Assembly: GCF_003473485.1 (NCBI RefSeq)
Contig: NC_053042.1
Location: 15,024,501 to 15,088,500, forward strand
Length of the DNA: 64,000 nucleotides
From: Medicago truncatula
Taxonomy: Eukaryota; Streptophyta; Magnoliopsida; Fabales; Fabaceae
Direction of reading: 5' to 3'
Shown: positions 13,401 through 24,168 of the stretch, in pieces
Layout of the letters: each line of letters opens with the position of its first letter
How positions within the stretch are numbered: the stretch's first letter is position 1
Translations under genes and position numbers: made by a program
The notes under the pieces: generated by a model
What the model saw: only the letters and a program-made list of their open reading frames with translations
Databases searched by the model: none
Told to the model about the DNA's origin: nothing

Positions 13401-15567
13401 TTCCCAATGTAACCTCAGGACTTTTGTAGAACAATATATCCAATGGACCTTTTGTAGTACCCTGCTTGGCAGCCGGAATACTCCCCACTTCAGTCCTTGG
13501 CCTTTTCCCATTTACCGTCCTTGATATTTCTTGAAGTAGTGCTGTCTCATCATCATCTTCATGAACCTCACATGAAACAGATTTCACCTTTGCCAATCTA
13601 CTTTCTTCATGAGCAGTTAAAATCAATTTCACCTCCTCCGGTGTCTTTTTGCAAGCTCTACCATTTCCTGTTACTTCCATTTGATGTTGTTTGGCCCTAG
13701 AAATTCCACCATTAGACTCTATCAAACAATAATCACATGTGATTTTCTTCGTATTAGACTTGTCCCTTAAACTATTATATTTCCATCCTATGTCAGGAAG
13801 GGATGATTTAAATAGCTCAACAAATTGAGCATTGGAATCAACAGCATTAGATGATGATGGTTGTGAACTACTTGCCAGATCTATTTCATATTGAATTGGA
13901 ACAAAAAAGAGATCAACATATAGTCACAGAAACAGAGATCAACAAAACTCCCTTCCTGAAAGGGAATTAGAAAAATATTTGTGAAAGAGAAACAAAGAGG
14001 GTGTGTTTCTAAACAGAGATTGAACGCAAAAAAAAAAAGATGAAGTATGAACGAACCTGTTTCAGAAATGAAGAGGTTGCTTTTGCGGAGAGAACAGAGA
14101 TGAAGAGCTTGCTTTTGTGTTGTTGCACGTACGATGAAGAGGTTCACTAGATCAGGTTACCTTAGGATCATACCATCCTTTCATAGACAACAAATCTATA
14201 TATAAAAGGGATGAGCTTTGTAAGAGTTGGGCGAGATGCATTTGAGAAGGCCACAAGACGAAATACAATTGGGAATGATTTTTGGTGAGAAATTTCGGAT
14301 AGCACCTATTATGGAAAACAAGGTAGAGTATCCCGTCTTTGGTGGTTTGGACATGTTGGAAATTCTGCCTTAAATACAGTCCACCCCTAGCCGCCTAATG
14401 GTGGCGTTTGGGTTGCCTTCATTGCAGCCTCCAACACCTTCATTGTGTTGGGTGTAAGGGTGTGAATTTTGTCGAGCAATGTCTTGATATATGGCTTAAG
14501 TAGTGCTTATAAAGCTTGGGCTGGCCTCACCTTACAAATTTGTTTTTTAGGCCCAATTCATGTTTCAAGAGGACATGTGCGAAGAAGACCTGTAGAGGTG
14601 ACAATGAAGATGGTAGATAAGATAAAAAAATAATTCAATTGTTAGTGATAGTTATAGGGATTGACCACGTAAAGATATGGTTCAAATCACCAAGAACTAT
14701 TTGGATTTAAATGATGTCATTAGACATGATTCGTAATAGGACATGATGATGTCTTTTGATCCATATAGCTCATGCCACTTAAAAGGTAAAGGTTATGGTT
14801 GTTGCAATGTTTGTTTTGGGAAAATGCTCAAAAGATCACACTTTGTTCTGGATAGGAGGAGTTCTATCTTCTGGTTTTAGGAAGAAGCCTTTTTGTTAAC
14901 TCTTCGGTACATGTATTAACCTTTTACATTAATAATTTAGTTGCTTGCTGCTCTGAAATTTTCTGATTCTTTATATTTTTTTTAGGCAAAAGGTCGATGT
15001 CTATTCTTGTTATTTTGTCTGTTATGTTTTATTGTATGAGTTGATTATAATTTCTACCGTTATTCTGATTCCAGCTGCCAGAGTTCTGTTCAAAAGATAG
15101 CTCCTTAGTTGTCAAGGAAATATTCGGGGTTACAGAGTACGCTCTCTATTCTTGGTTTTTATTGTTGTTCTGCTTCATACTAGTTAAATTGACTGGGAAA
15201 AAAGTGAGAAGAATCAACGCTTAACATTTTACTTCTAACTATTGCTTCCTCTCTTTGAAGTTTCTTAAAGAACTTGATATCTCTCTCAGCATTCACACAT
15301 AAATATAGATCTCGTTAAAGATAGACAGAAGATACTATGAATGTACAGCATGCTAGAAATCCATTTGAACTTTTTTCTCAATAGTACTGTCTCTGGTCAG
15401 AATACTAAAGTAGCATGCTCAGATAGAAATGTTTCTTTGTTTTCTTTTTCCTCAGCGATGATGCTGAGCAACTCAGAATACACACAACTTCTGAAGCTGG
15501 CAACCTAGATTCGCTTGAGAAGATGGCTGATATTTCAGATTCAGAAGATTCTAGTGAGGCTTCATGA
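7474..15567 (+). CDS. Predicted plastid-targeted single-pass membrane protein, function unknown
   Basis: Six exons: 7474-7905, 8122-8220, 9256-9433, 11323-11420, 15075-15136 and 15456-15567 (TGA). Phases agree and all introns are GT-AG, giving 326 residues. Residues 1-50 are Ser/Thr/Pro-rich with few acids, as in a chloroplast transit peptide. An acidic stretch (EEIIEVEVEEELPW) follows, then one hydrophobic segment at about 108-128 (SLPWILAVPLGYLGLTFVIAF), then a basic patch (KKFTSPKAQRRKL). The rest is soluble and helical (KNAMLCKSVDELLQRGRDEI; FGLEEILRKYIRYALNEKPF; RRASSLSDSQAAEILNEISR), with an acidic tail ending DSEDSSEAS. The ATG at 7474 opens the frame and has a good context (CCAATGGC). 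I do not recognise the family by name. Targeting is inferred; the exon model is well supported by frame continuity. Introns 3 and 4 (1.9 and 3.7 kb) are packed with mobile elements. Confidence 0.85.
7946..8075. repeat. Short dispersed repeat, copy 2 (intron 1)
   Basis: Second copy of the short repeat at 4313-4460, lying in intron 1 of the plastid-protein gene. It shares the ACTTCTGATxGAAG, GTGTCCG and GATTATATT words with the first copy and ends in GTGTCCATGTGTCAGTG. Confidence 0.4.
8271..8450 (+). mobile_element. Au-type SINE in intron 2
   Basis: A 180-bp element with a tRNA-like RNA polymerase III promoter: A box around 8283-8302 (TTGGCGCAACCGGTAAAGTT) and B box around 8322-8337 (GGTCACGAGTTCAAGTC). 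The body contains GGAAACAGCCTCTTG and AAGGTTGCGTACAATA and ends GCGGGAGCTTTAGTGCACCG...CCCTTTT, which matches the Au SINE family as I know it. A 20-bp target-site duplication with one mismatch flanks it (8251-8270 and 8451-8470). Confidence 0.9.
8816..8899. repeat. Two-copy tandem repeat, unit about 44 bp
   Basis: The stretch CAGAACTGGTATTGAATAAA plus its following ~20 bases occurs twice head-to-tail (about 8816-8855 and 8860-8899) with almost no difference. It is a recent local duplication inside intron 2. Confidence 0.8.
9851..10280. mobile_element. Tourist-like MITE (PIF/Harbinger type) in intron 3
   Basis: A 430-bp AT-rich element that starts GGGCCTGTTTGATTTA and ends with its inverse, TAAATCAAACAGGCCC. 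TTA flanks both ends (9848-9850 and 10281-10283), the 3-bp target duplication of PIF/Harbinger elements. The inside is self-complementary A/T-rich DNA with AGTTTTTAAAA-like words and no coding capacity. Confidence 0.85.
10342..10482 (+). mobile_element. Second tRNA-derived SINE, intron 3
   Basis: About 141 bp with an A-box-like TTGGCTTGGTGGTTGG and a B-box-like GAGGGTTCAATCCCC. It ends in an A-rich tail (TAAAATAAAACA). The 11-bp GAATTTGTTTG occurs at both edges (10331-10341 and 10483-10493), a plausible target-site duplication. The sequence differs from the Au SINE upstream, so it belongs to another family. Confidence 0.7.
10494..10890 (-). mobile_element. Ty3/gypsy integrase-region fossil
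   Basis: On the minus strand, short stretches resemble the Ty3/gypsy integrase region (YWEGMKHDI, then a SLMDFFHRLPK-like and a VVESLTKYAY-like segment, then QLHGF). It is a short, old internal fragment without LTRs, broken several times, lying in intron 3 of the plastid-protein gene. Confidence 0.7.
11934..12213 (+). mobile_element. hAT-like terminus and 5' leader
   Basis: An abrupt GC-rich stretch beginning near GTCAATAGCGGCCGCTACCG (11937) is typical of the subterminal region of legume hAT elements. It runs into the leader of the hAT transposase-like sequence of the left palindrome arm. No matching terminus is seen on the right side (about 14150), so the element is not complete. Confidence 0.55.
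12588..13130 (+). pseudogene. hAT transposase N-terminal fragment, left arm
   Basis: The frame from about 12588 to 12884 reads a Ser-rich start, then DIGWKYNSLRNKINTKKATC, DYC and the SRAKQHQM/GVTGNV motif of a BED-type zinc finger. A small deletion after KTPEEVKL shifts the frame, and the continuation lies in another frame at about 12895-13130 (KKGTVKGPSDILLYKSL, ANQYIARFF). The catalytic RNase-H-like core and the hAT dimerisation region are absent. It is a transposon fragment that cannot encode an active transposase. Confidence 0.75.
13315..13890 (-). pseudogene. hAT transposase N-terminal fragment, right arm
   Basis: The minus-strand frame ending at 13315 encodes 136 open residues (ESNGGISRAKQHQM, KKTPEEVKLILTAHEESRLA, EVHEDDDETALLQEIS, ANQYIARFF). 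The zinc-finger start (DIGWKYNSLRDK...CDYCL) lies just upstream, to about 13860. It keeps the segment deleted from the left arm, so it is the better-preserved copy. Like the left arm, it stops before the catalytic core. Confidence 0.75.
14225..14745 (+). mobile_element. RTE-like LINE 3' fragment, interrupted
   Basis: Short coding shadows typical of the end of an RTE-type LINE reverse transcriptase are visible: GEKFRIAPIMENKVE, then SRLWWFGHV near 14330-14355, then RRPVEVTMKMVDK near 14590-14620 and QITKNYLDLNDVI near 14690-14720. About 200 bp of unrelated sequence (about 14365-14560) separates the two parts, and there are frameshifts. It is an old, broken copy in intron 4. Confidence 0.6.
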
Positions 15568-16615
15568 TGCTTGGTGCAAGTATAGACTGTTTTGAATTCA
15601 AAAAGGTTAAGGAAGTGCTTCTTCAAACAATCTTCGCATGACTTGGTGCTGCAAATTCGACATTACCATCATCTCGAATCCAAAACATGGAAGTAAAACA
15701 ATCCCAATGTGTAGCGCATGGTTTTTTCTTCATTTCTTTATGGTATAACTTGCGTACTTCAGCTTTCTCTTGGATTAAATTTTGTTCTTGACATTTTCAT
15801 TAGTGTCCCATAGGCCAGTCTTTAACAGCATTGATGTTACTGTGGAGAAATTGAATTTACATGTGCTGTAGAGACAAATTTTGGTATAGTTATAGAAGGA
15901 TATTATGTGTTCGTTTCGTTTGGCATATCACGTACATAATAGGAGGCATTTTCTCCCCATTTTATATTCAATTTTTATGTTTGGGCAGTGATTTGGCTAT
16001 CTCAGTTTCTTTTGGAAACAACTTTGCCCACCCTCCACATTTTCAAAAATCTCTGAAAGGCAAGACAAAACTATATTTTTGTTCGAAAGTACACATTGGA
16101 AAGTTACATACTAGAACCGATTTGCGGGCTTCTGGGTTGATGACTAAACCATTCTTTCAAGGGTTATTTATGATTTTGGCCATTGTAAAAAAAAACAAAT
16201 TAAAAATAGGCTTTCTCCCTAAGACCATCTACAATGGTGGGTGCTTCACCTATTTAGCACCACATTAAAGAGGCACTCCTATTGTGGAGAATAATATATG
16301 GGTGGCTATGGAAGCTCCCTATCTCTCTTTCATTTAAATGAGTTTCATTTAATAAATCTAATAAAATAAATAAATGTTGTTAAAGTGTAATGATATAAAA
16401 TTATTTGTGGGACCTATTTAATAATTTATTTTGAGGTGCTGGATTGGAGAAAAATGGTGTTTATTAAGTATTATCAGTAAGTGATGTGGACATATGAAAT
16501 AAATGTAAACAAAAATTTCAATACAGAAATTTCAATAGACACTCTTTACTTCAATATTCTTGAAATCAAAAGGCTTATACAAAACAAAAAATAAATACAA
16601 ACTTGTTCAGGTAGA
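15568..16615. other. 3' flank of plastid-protein gene, no gene seen
   Basis: 3' UTR-like and intergenic sequence. The words ACCATCTACAATGG (about 16223) and CCTATTGTGGAGA are typical of old short TIR elements, but ends and target duplications could not be set. An open stretch at 15861-16268 shows no domain and is not called. Confidence 0.5.
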
Positions 16616-16624
16616 TTTTTTAAA

Positions 16625-18091
16625 GGGTTAATAGGTCTTTACCCCCTGTAATATAGGACACTTTTGGTTTTGCCCCCTGTAAATTTTTTTTTTTAGATTC
16701 CGTCCTTGTAAAATGAAGATTCTTCAAGATTGCCCTCTGAGCCCTGTGACTCAGCAGAATCTATGATGTGGCGCCTACATGGCTTTTTCTTTTTATTTTT
16801 TATTTTTTTTTGCTTGCCACGTGTAAAACGTCATTTTTATTTAAAAAACCAAAAATCATATTTTAAAAAATCTGAAAATTAATTTCCAAAATTTTAAAAA
16901 ATCTGAAAAAATTCAAACTATTTTTTTAAATCGAAAAAAAATTAAATTTTTTTTCCAAAAATTAAAAAACATTTAGATTTTTTTTTCTGAAATAGAAAAT
17001 TGTCTTATCTTTTTCGAAATAAAAATGTTTTTTTAATTTTTTCTACAAAGAATGAAAATTCTGGAAAATATTTTAATTTTTAAAAATTTGGATATAAATG
17101 TTTTTAAATTCCAACTATTTAATCTGAAAAAAAAATTGATTTTATTTAAATTTTTAAAATCTTAACTTCAGATATTTTCGAAAATTTTAAATTTAGAAAA
17201 AATTCTGATTTGTTTTTGAAATTTTTTATAAAATTCAGTTTTTTTTTAAAAAAATACTTCCTAATTTCAGAAAAAAAAATGATTTTTTTTAAATAAAAAA
17301 TAAATTCGTAAAAATTCAGGAATTTTTTTCTAAATGCTAACTTAATATATTTCCCATCAATGACAGGAAAATCCATATGGTATACCGTTTCCATTCTCGA
17401 ACTTAATATATTTCCAAATTTTCCAAAAAAATTATCCTAAATTTAAAAAACAATCCGAATTAAATTAAAATGATTCAATTTGGAAAAAAAAAAGTATTAT
17501 CTAATTTTTTTGAATTTGTAAAAAATATTTGAATTTTTTTCTAATTATTTAATTTCAAAAAAGAATTTATAAAATTTCTGGATAAAGATTTTGAAATATA
17601 AAATATTTTTTTTATTTTAAAAATTAAATTAAAAAAATCTGAATGTTTTTTCTGATTTTAACAAAAATCCGGAACTTAATTTTTTTTAAAAATCTGAATT
17701 TTTAAATTTTTTTCGATTTTTTAAAAAGAATTAGGAAGTATTTTAAAAAAAATCTGGAACTTTATTTTTAAAAAAAAAATTCAATTTTTTAAATTTTTGA
17801 AAAAAAATTTCTATTTTTTTTCTGATTTTTAAATTATTTTTCGTTTTTTAAAAAAAAATAGATTTTTTTTATTTTTTTTAAATTTAAATGACATGTAAAT
17901 TATTTTTTACACTTGGCATCCAAAAAAAAATGTCATGTAGGTGCCATATCATAGATTCTGCTGAGTCACGGGGCTCAGGGGGCAATCTTGAAGAATCTTC
18001 ATTTTACAAGGACGGAATCTAAAAAAAAAAATTTACAGGAGGCAAAACCAAAAGTGCCCTATATTACAGGGGAGTAAAGACCTATTAACCC
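16625..18091. mobile_element. Second Mutator-like MITE with A/T-rich core
   Basis: A 1467-bp element. The left end (GGGTTAATAGGTCTTTACCC) is mirrored by the right end (GTAAAGACCTATTAACCC). The inverted match continues for about 150 bp, including AGATTCCGTCCTTGTAAAAT, GAAGATTCTTCAAGATTGCC and ACTCAGCAGAATCTATGAT. A perfect 9-bp duplication TTTTTTAAA lies at 16616-16624 and 18092-18100, as expected for Mutator-type insertion. The core is extremely A/T-rich and itself partly palindromic. No transposase frame is present. Confidence 0.88.
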
Positions 18092-18100
18092 TTTTTTAAA

Positions 18101-18640
18101 TAAAGACGAATTATATAGAATCTAACACTTGTACACCATTCTAAGAAAATTTTGTAAATAAATTACATAAGTTATCATTATCATTTAAGCCAAAACTATT
18201 GCAAGATTATTGTTGATACATACAAAGATAAATAAAAATAAAAAGAGACTTCAATTGACGTCAACACATCCCCTATTGGCCCAATCATAAAATAAATATG
18301 GTTTAATTACAGTTTTAGTCTCCGTATTTCCACTTATTTACGAAATTAATTCTCCTATTTTAAAATCATTAAATTTTGGTACCTCTGTCTTGTTTTGTGC
18401 CCTTAAAAAAATGACGATTTGACATTTTAAGAGGAAATGACACAATATCAAATTAATGAAATTACAATTTAAGTTTCACCATTTTATTAGTAGTTTTATT
18501 TTAAAATAGAAAAATTAATTTGATAAATGAGTGAAAACAAAACAGTGGTATCAAAATTGTAATTTAAATAAATAAAAAAGAAATTGAAGTGATGAACTAA
18601 CGTTGTTTGTTGGTGTTGAGTACAGACACCTCTGACTAAG
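18101..18640. promoter_or_regulatory. Upstream region of DHQS-like gene
   Basis: AT-rich 5' flank. No convincing TATA box could be singled out. The leader just before the start codon is short (GACACCTCTGACTAAGATG). Confidence 0.35.
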
Positions 18641-21600
18641 ATGTCTTTACTGTCGCAAATTGGATTTGCACAATTCACTCCACCACCTTCTACTTCCTAC
18701 ACACGTTTGCACCACAAACCTTGTTCTTCTTCAATGTCTTCTTCTTCTTGGACACCATTGGAGGATAGTGGTAATAAAAAATCAAAGAAAGTATGGATAT
18801 GGACAAAGAACAAGCAGGTTATGACTGCAGCTGTTGAAAGAGGATGGAATACTTTCATTTTCCCATCTAACCTTCCTCATCTTGCCAATGATTGGTCATG
18901 TATTTTACATACACTCTCTCTCTCTCTAACCTTTTTCATTATTTTTCAAATCAAATTGTTTTATTATTAGTATAACAAAGTGAATCACTAATTTAGGAGG
19001 GGAGGAACAATCTGGTTATGAAATTAACCAAATTCTTAAATGGTTTGTGAAATTGAAAGTCTTCAATTACATTAGTCTTGGTCATGTATAGCAATTTGAT
19101 TACTCCGAACCATACTTTATTTAATTTTTTCGTAAACAAATTGAAGAAAATTTTATTCGAATTGCCCTGTTGTTTTTCATTTTAATCTTTTTTTAGTACA
19201 ACTTTGTTCCAATGTGTTTGAATGAAATTAAAAAAGGTAGGTATTTTGGTGATAGAAAAATGTCTGGTTTAATTTGTTGATTATACATGATTGGAAATAA
19301 GCGAAAAGGAAATGTTTTGCACATTTAGGTTTTTAGTGATGATCAAAATGGAGTTTGAGTTATGTCGGTGGTTTTGAATTTTGGCTGAGTTCATTAAAAT
19401 AAAAGTGGACAAGTACATTTTTAATGATTTCTATATTTTGATATTAATTTATTACAGAATTATAATTTTATGATATTTGGAATTTTGGCCATGACGGAGT
19501 ACAGCCATTGCAGTCATCTGTCCTCTTTTTGCTAGTGAGAAGGAGATTTTGGATGCACAAAATAAAAAGGTAGCAACAATTTTCGACGTTTCGACACCGG
19601 AGGAACTAGAACGACTTAGACCTGAGGATGAGCAAGCAGAAAACATTGTAGTTAATTTACTAGATTGGCAGGTATATTTCAGACTGCTGTGTGAATCATT
19701 TAGAGTCGTTTCTAGTATGAAGAATTGTCTCATATAGTCTGTACGGTGGACCAATGCTTGAAAGTCGTTTGAAACTCTAATAATGTGCCGCGTTTCGTAA
19801 TTAAAGTTTCTGATATTATTTGTACTTACAACTGAAACATCAACCCAATCAGTGCAGGTTCGGCTAATAACAAGGAAAATGAATATCAGTGCCTCAAAAC
19901 TTACCTTATATTAGTTTTTCTTGTTTTTGTTGAATCAACATTAATCAAGTCATTTTCTCACCCGTAAGGATGTGGTGGACCCTGGACTTCTACTTAAAAG
20001 TGGTGAGGTCGGTATTCGTCAAAGTTTTGAGTAATTTTCAAGTATTGGTCCACCGTACCACATGTGACACTTCCCCACCCCAGCATTTGCCACCGAGTAG
20101 ATAATGGCACACCTGTCATCCATTGATTATTCTGTGTCTAGATAATGAATTATGCTATTTAATATGATATAAATTGCATGAATGTTGTAATAAAATAAAT
20201 TGCATGAATGTTTGAGAATCGTGAAAAATTCTTTTGAAATTTAATGATTATCTCAAAGTCAAGAATTTCTTTTCATACTGTTATGCATAGTTTATTATTA
20301 CGAATTTTCTGAGGGAAGACGAGACCAACTTACTTTCTACTTGAAGAAATGTGGTTATTTATATTTGCTGGAAAAAAAAAACTTGTTCCATTTTCAATTT
20401 CAATAATGTATAAAATGTTAACTTTCTTTGTACACAATTGCTCACTCAGGTAATTCCTGCAGAAAATATAATTGCTGCATTCCAAAACAGCCAAAAGACT
20501 GTGTTTGCCATCTCTGATAATGCATCCGAAGCTCAGACATTTCTTGAGGTATATAAATATGAGTAGGGGTGTAACAGGTTGGTTTGGTTAAATTTTGTCT
20601 CAGTTTTAACTCTCCTTACAGTAGCAACCTTTGAATTTTATAGGCACTTGAGCATGGTTTAGATGGCATAGTTTTGAAAGTAGAAGATGTTGAGCCTATG
20701 CTTGAGCTAAAGGTAATTCGCCCTCCATCTGAAGCTTCTTGAATGTTGAGGCTCGACATCTTACTTTCAGTTTTAAATCTTTTAGGAATATTTCGACCGA
20801 AGAACAGAAGAAAGCAATGTATTGAACTTGACCAAAGCCACTGTGACACAAATTCAAGTGGCTGGAATGGGGGATCGTGTTTGTGTCGATCTCTGCAGTC
20901 TTATGAGACCTGGTGAAGGACTTCTCGTAAGTATTCATTTTTATGGTCGTTGTTTAATCTAGCAAAGCTGCCATTCTTAACGGTCAAAATCTTTCTTTAG
21001 GTTGGATCCTTTGCTAGAGGATTATTTCTTGTTCATTCGGAATGCTTGGAGTCAAATTACATTGCAAGCAGACCTTTTCGGGTGAATGCGGTAAGTCGTG
21101 CCTTCAGTTCTCTGGCTCAAACTTAAAAAAACTTATTCAAGAAAAAGTGTTTGTGTTGATGAGTGTAGTTGTCATCTTCAATATGACTTATTTGAGCTTA
21201 TCTACTTACATAGCACCTATGATATGTTCATAAGTTGTTTTCAGCTTATTTCCATAAAGTCTCCAAGATAGCTTATGAAAATAGCTTATAGCTTATATAT
21301 GTAAACAGTGTAACTTTATTTTATCTTTTGTTATAGAGATAGTTTATGTACAAGTCCTTATATGATAAGCGCTTAATTAATCTGTTTAACCAAACTAGTC
21401 CTTCATGGCTCAGATTTTTAGTTTAGTCCACTCTCTCTACTTCCTTGGAAGATGAATGTTTGATGTTATGGAATTTCTGCCAAGATAAACTCTATGATGA
21501 ATCCTTTTCACCAGTTACTTGTAATAACAGGGACCAGTTCACGCCTACATTGCTGTTCCAGGCGGTAGAACATCCTACCTGTCAGAATTAAAATCAGGAA

Positions 21601-23091
21601 AAGAAGTGATTGTGGTCGATCAACAGGGTCGGCAAAGAATTGCAATTGTTGGCCGTGTAAAGATCGAAAGTAGACCACTAATCCTTGTAGAGGCAAAGGT
21701 TTGTGTATGCATTAATTATTGGAAAATATTTGAAATGTTAATGGAGAAGTTGAATCCACAATCCCTTATCTATCTAACCCTTATGTTCCTCCCTTCAAAA
21801 ATCAAACTTCCTTATCACTCTCATTAGTGGAAAAGTTGATTGGAAAAATATTTCCTTACAATTTTTTACACCATTTATGAATTTGTTGTGCTACATGCTA
21901 CTTTATAAAAAAAAAAATCTTAAAACTGTCAACAGCTCGACTATATACTCTGTGAGATTAGAAGGTCTCTTGAGGCATTTTAAAAAACATTTAAAAACAA
22001 GATGTCTAGACATGTTTTTTAATATAAGATGTTTTAGAACTACCTAAATTTTTAAAAAATGGTTCTTCAGAAAATCACTCAATGGCCAATAGGGGTGTAA
22101 CTTTTTATGTTAAGAACTGATTTAAAACAAATCGTAACTTATTTCAAAACTAGCTAGTTACAAAATAACCTGAATCTGTATCACTTGTTTTTCTTGCAAA
22201 GTTCTAAAATAGTGCGAGATATGCCAAACAAACCCTTGTAGTTTTTCATATTTAACACTTGTAGTGAAACCAAGACCCTATATTGTAGTATTTCAGGGTA
22301 TCACATCTTAATCTTTTACTTCAAAACTAACTGCCATATAAATTAAACGTATGCATTGGTACCATGAGTTTCTCAGTATGAAAAAGCCTTGAGGATTGTA
22401 TATTCAGATTGAATTTTCAACGTGAATCTTTCATTTATTGTTGTCCTTATTTTGAAAATATACAGCCTTAATCATCAACATCTGGTTGATCTACCCTAGC
22501 TTTGAAAGTTTAGAATATTCGACAATCATTGTGAGTGAATTTGAAATTTGAAACATTGTTTGTCTTATCAATTGGTCTGAAGTTTTATTTTGGAAACACA
22601 ATTCGTGCTTTCTTGATTACAAATGTCTTCATGGTTATAAAACTTCTTCAATATAGACTAACATTAGAATAAGGGGCCAGTTAATCTTAAAAATAGGATC
22701 TTATGAAGAGCAACACATTTATTTCAATTCATACTATGGATTTCAATTTCTAATATTTCTGTTTTCTGTTACCAATGCTAAACTTTGATTTAGTCATACT
22801 AATTGTCATTTCAGACAGACTCAGACAATCAAACAATCAGCATACTTTTGCAGAATGCAGAAACAGTTGCTTTAGTTTGTCCCGTACAAGGTAATTCAAT
22901 TAATTTCTTTATTTTCTGTTAATTTCTTCAATTTCACCAAGTGTTGTCTGTTTCCCTATTCAGGAAATAAACTGTTAAAAACGGCTTTTCCAGTGACATC
23001 ACTGAAAGTTGGAGATGAAGTTCTATTGAGAGTACAAGGAGGGGCTCGACATACTGGAATAGAGATTCAAGAATTTATAGTTGAGAAATGA
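18641..23091 (+). CDS. 3-dehydroquinate synthase II homologue, plastid-type
   Basis: Nine exons: 18641-18899, 19514-19671, 20450-20548, 20644-20712, 20786-20926, 21001-21090, 21531-21698, 22815-22890 and 22964-23091 (TGA). All are GT-AG and in phase, giving 395 residues. Residues 1-45 are Ser/Pro-rich, like a plastid transit peptide. The rest follows the archaeal-type DHQS family (archaeal AroB' alternative): [88 protein letters not shown] and a C-terminus [16 protein letters not shown]. Known: archaeal members make 3-dehydroquinate from an aminodeoxy sugar-type precursor. Plants use a canonical DHQ synthase for the shikimate pathway, and the role of this homologue in plants is not established to my knowledge. 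The fold signatures are intact, so it is probably expressed. Confidence 0.93.
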
Positions 23092-24168
23092 AAAAGTAGT
23101 AATAAATAATAATGTATATTCAAATTGTAATTTTCATTCAATCTTTTGTGTACTGATCTTCTCCTTTGCAACTTTGATGCTAGAGTGGTTTACGAGTTTT
23201 TCGCTAAAGGAAAGGAGCAGCTTATATTTGTGTACTGATCTTCTCCTTTGCAACTTTGCATTATTTTCATTTCAATTTTGTATGTTTTTATTTAGCATCT
23301 CCTTCTTTTAGGAATTGTGTAAAGTCCACTTGGCAAAGGATGCTTTGCCTTAGGTAAATAAGTTTCTTGATATGTATGTAAACAGATATAATGGAGTTGG
23401 TAGAGAAGAATTCCAAATTTTTCTTAATCTTTTTCTTCTGGAGTTTGAACCCTATTCAGAAAGAATCACAATACTAATATTGGTGCTTTCATTAAGAAAA
23501 TTAACTTCCTAGAAAGGGTTACCTATGAAGAGTTCTTAGTGGTGGTGGATTTTGACCAGAAAAGCTGAGTGAAATTTTGTGGAGTGAAAGTGATCGTGGA
23601 CATTGGCATTTGAACGTGGTGCACTGTTAGGAGTCCCATCTCGAAGATTCTTATCTAACATGTGAAACTTATAATAAGTGTAGAGATTCTCTCACCTTCT
23701 TTTGGTCAAGGAGATTCTCTAATCATATTCATATTTTCTCAAATCAAACAATAATTAGATTTTCAAGATAGTTATTTCATGCACTCAAAAACAAGAATTA
23801 AAAGACATAACAGAAAACCAATTAAGAAACTGAAACACTTCATAGCATTGAGTTCGTATGAAAAAAGTTTAAAAATGTGTCCTATGATCCATAATTTACA
23901 CATATTAGCTCATAAACGAAGAGAGAATCCACTCTTTAACTTTCAAATGAGAAACTCAAATTTTAAATATTTCAATTCATGATGATACACGAAGGAAGTG
24001 ACCTCATTTATAGCAATCTTAGAGGTCAGATTGTAGTTGAAATAGTAATAATGATTAATAATACATCAATGAAAAGATACAAATATTATTAATAATAATT
24101 AAATAATACAAGTTTTTAAGGAGCAAAAGAAACAAAAACATGGAACATGATGATTTCACATATCATCA
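23092..24168. other. Intergenic, no gene seen
   Basis: 3' flank of the DHQS-like gene and 5' flank of the PPR gene. A ~25-bp word (GTGTACTGATCTTCTCCTTTG) occurs twice at about 23148 and 23231, a small local duplication. Nothing coding is supported. Confidence 0.5.

Larger units (their letters stand above)
12214..14144. repeat. Large inverted duplication of a hAT transposase 5' end
   Basis: Two arms, 12214-13231 (+) and 13241-14144 (-), are inverted copies of one another around a ~10-bp centre near 13236; arm identity is high by eye, with several small indels. Each arm carries a leader, an intron-like T-rich stretch, and the N-terminal part of a hAT transposase with a BED zinc finger (DIGWKYNSLRNK, CDYC, SRAKQHQM, KKTPEEVKL). 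Both arms stop at the same point (ANQYIARFF) and continue into a shared non-coding segment before the centre. Left-arm coding is about 12588-13130, right-arm about 13890-13315. The whole structure lies in intron 4 of the plastid-protein gene. Confidence 0.85.

Noticed and set aside
15861-16268. Plus-strand open stretch of 135 codons
   Set aside because: Downstream of a complete gene, low complexity and no recognised motif; probably chance.
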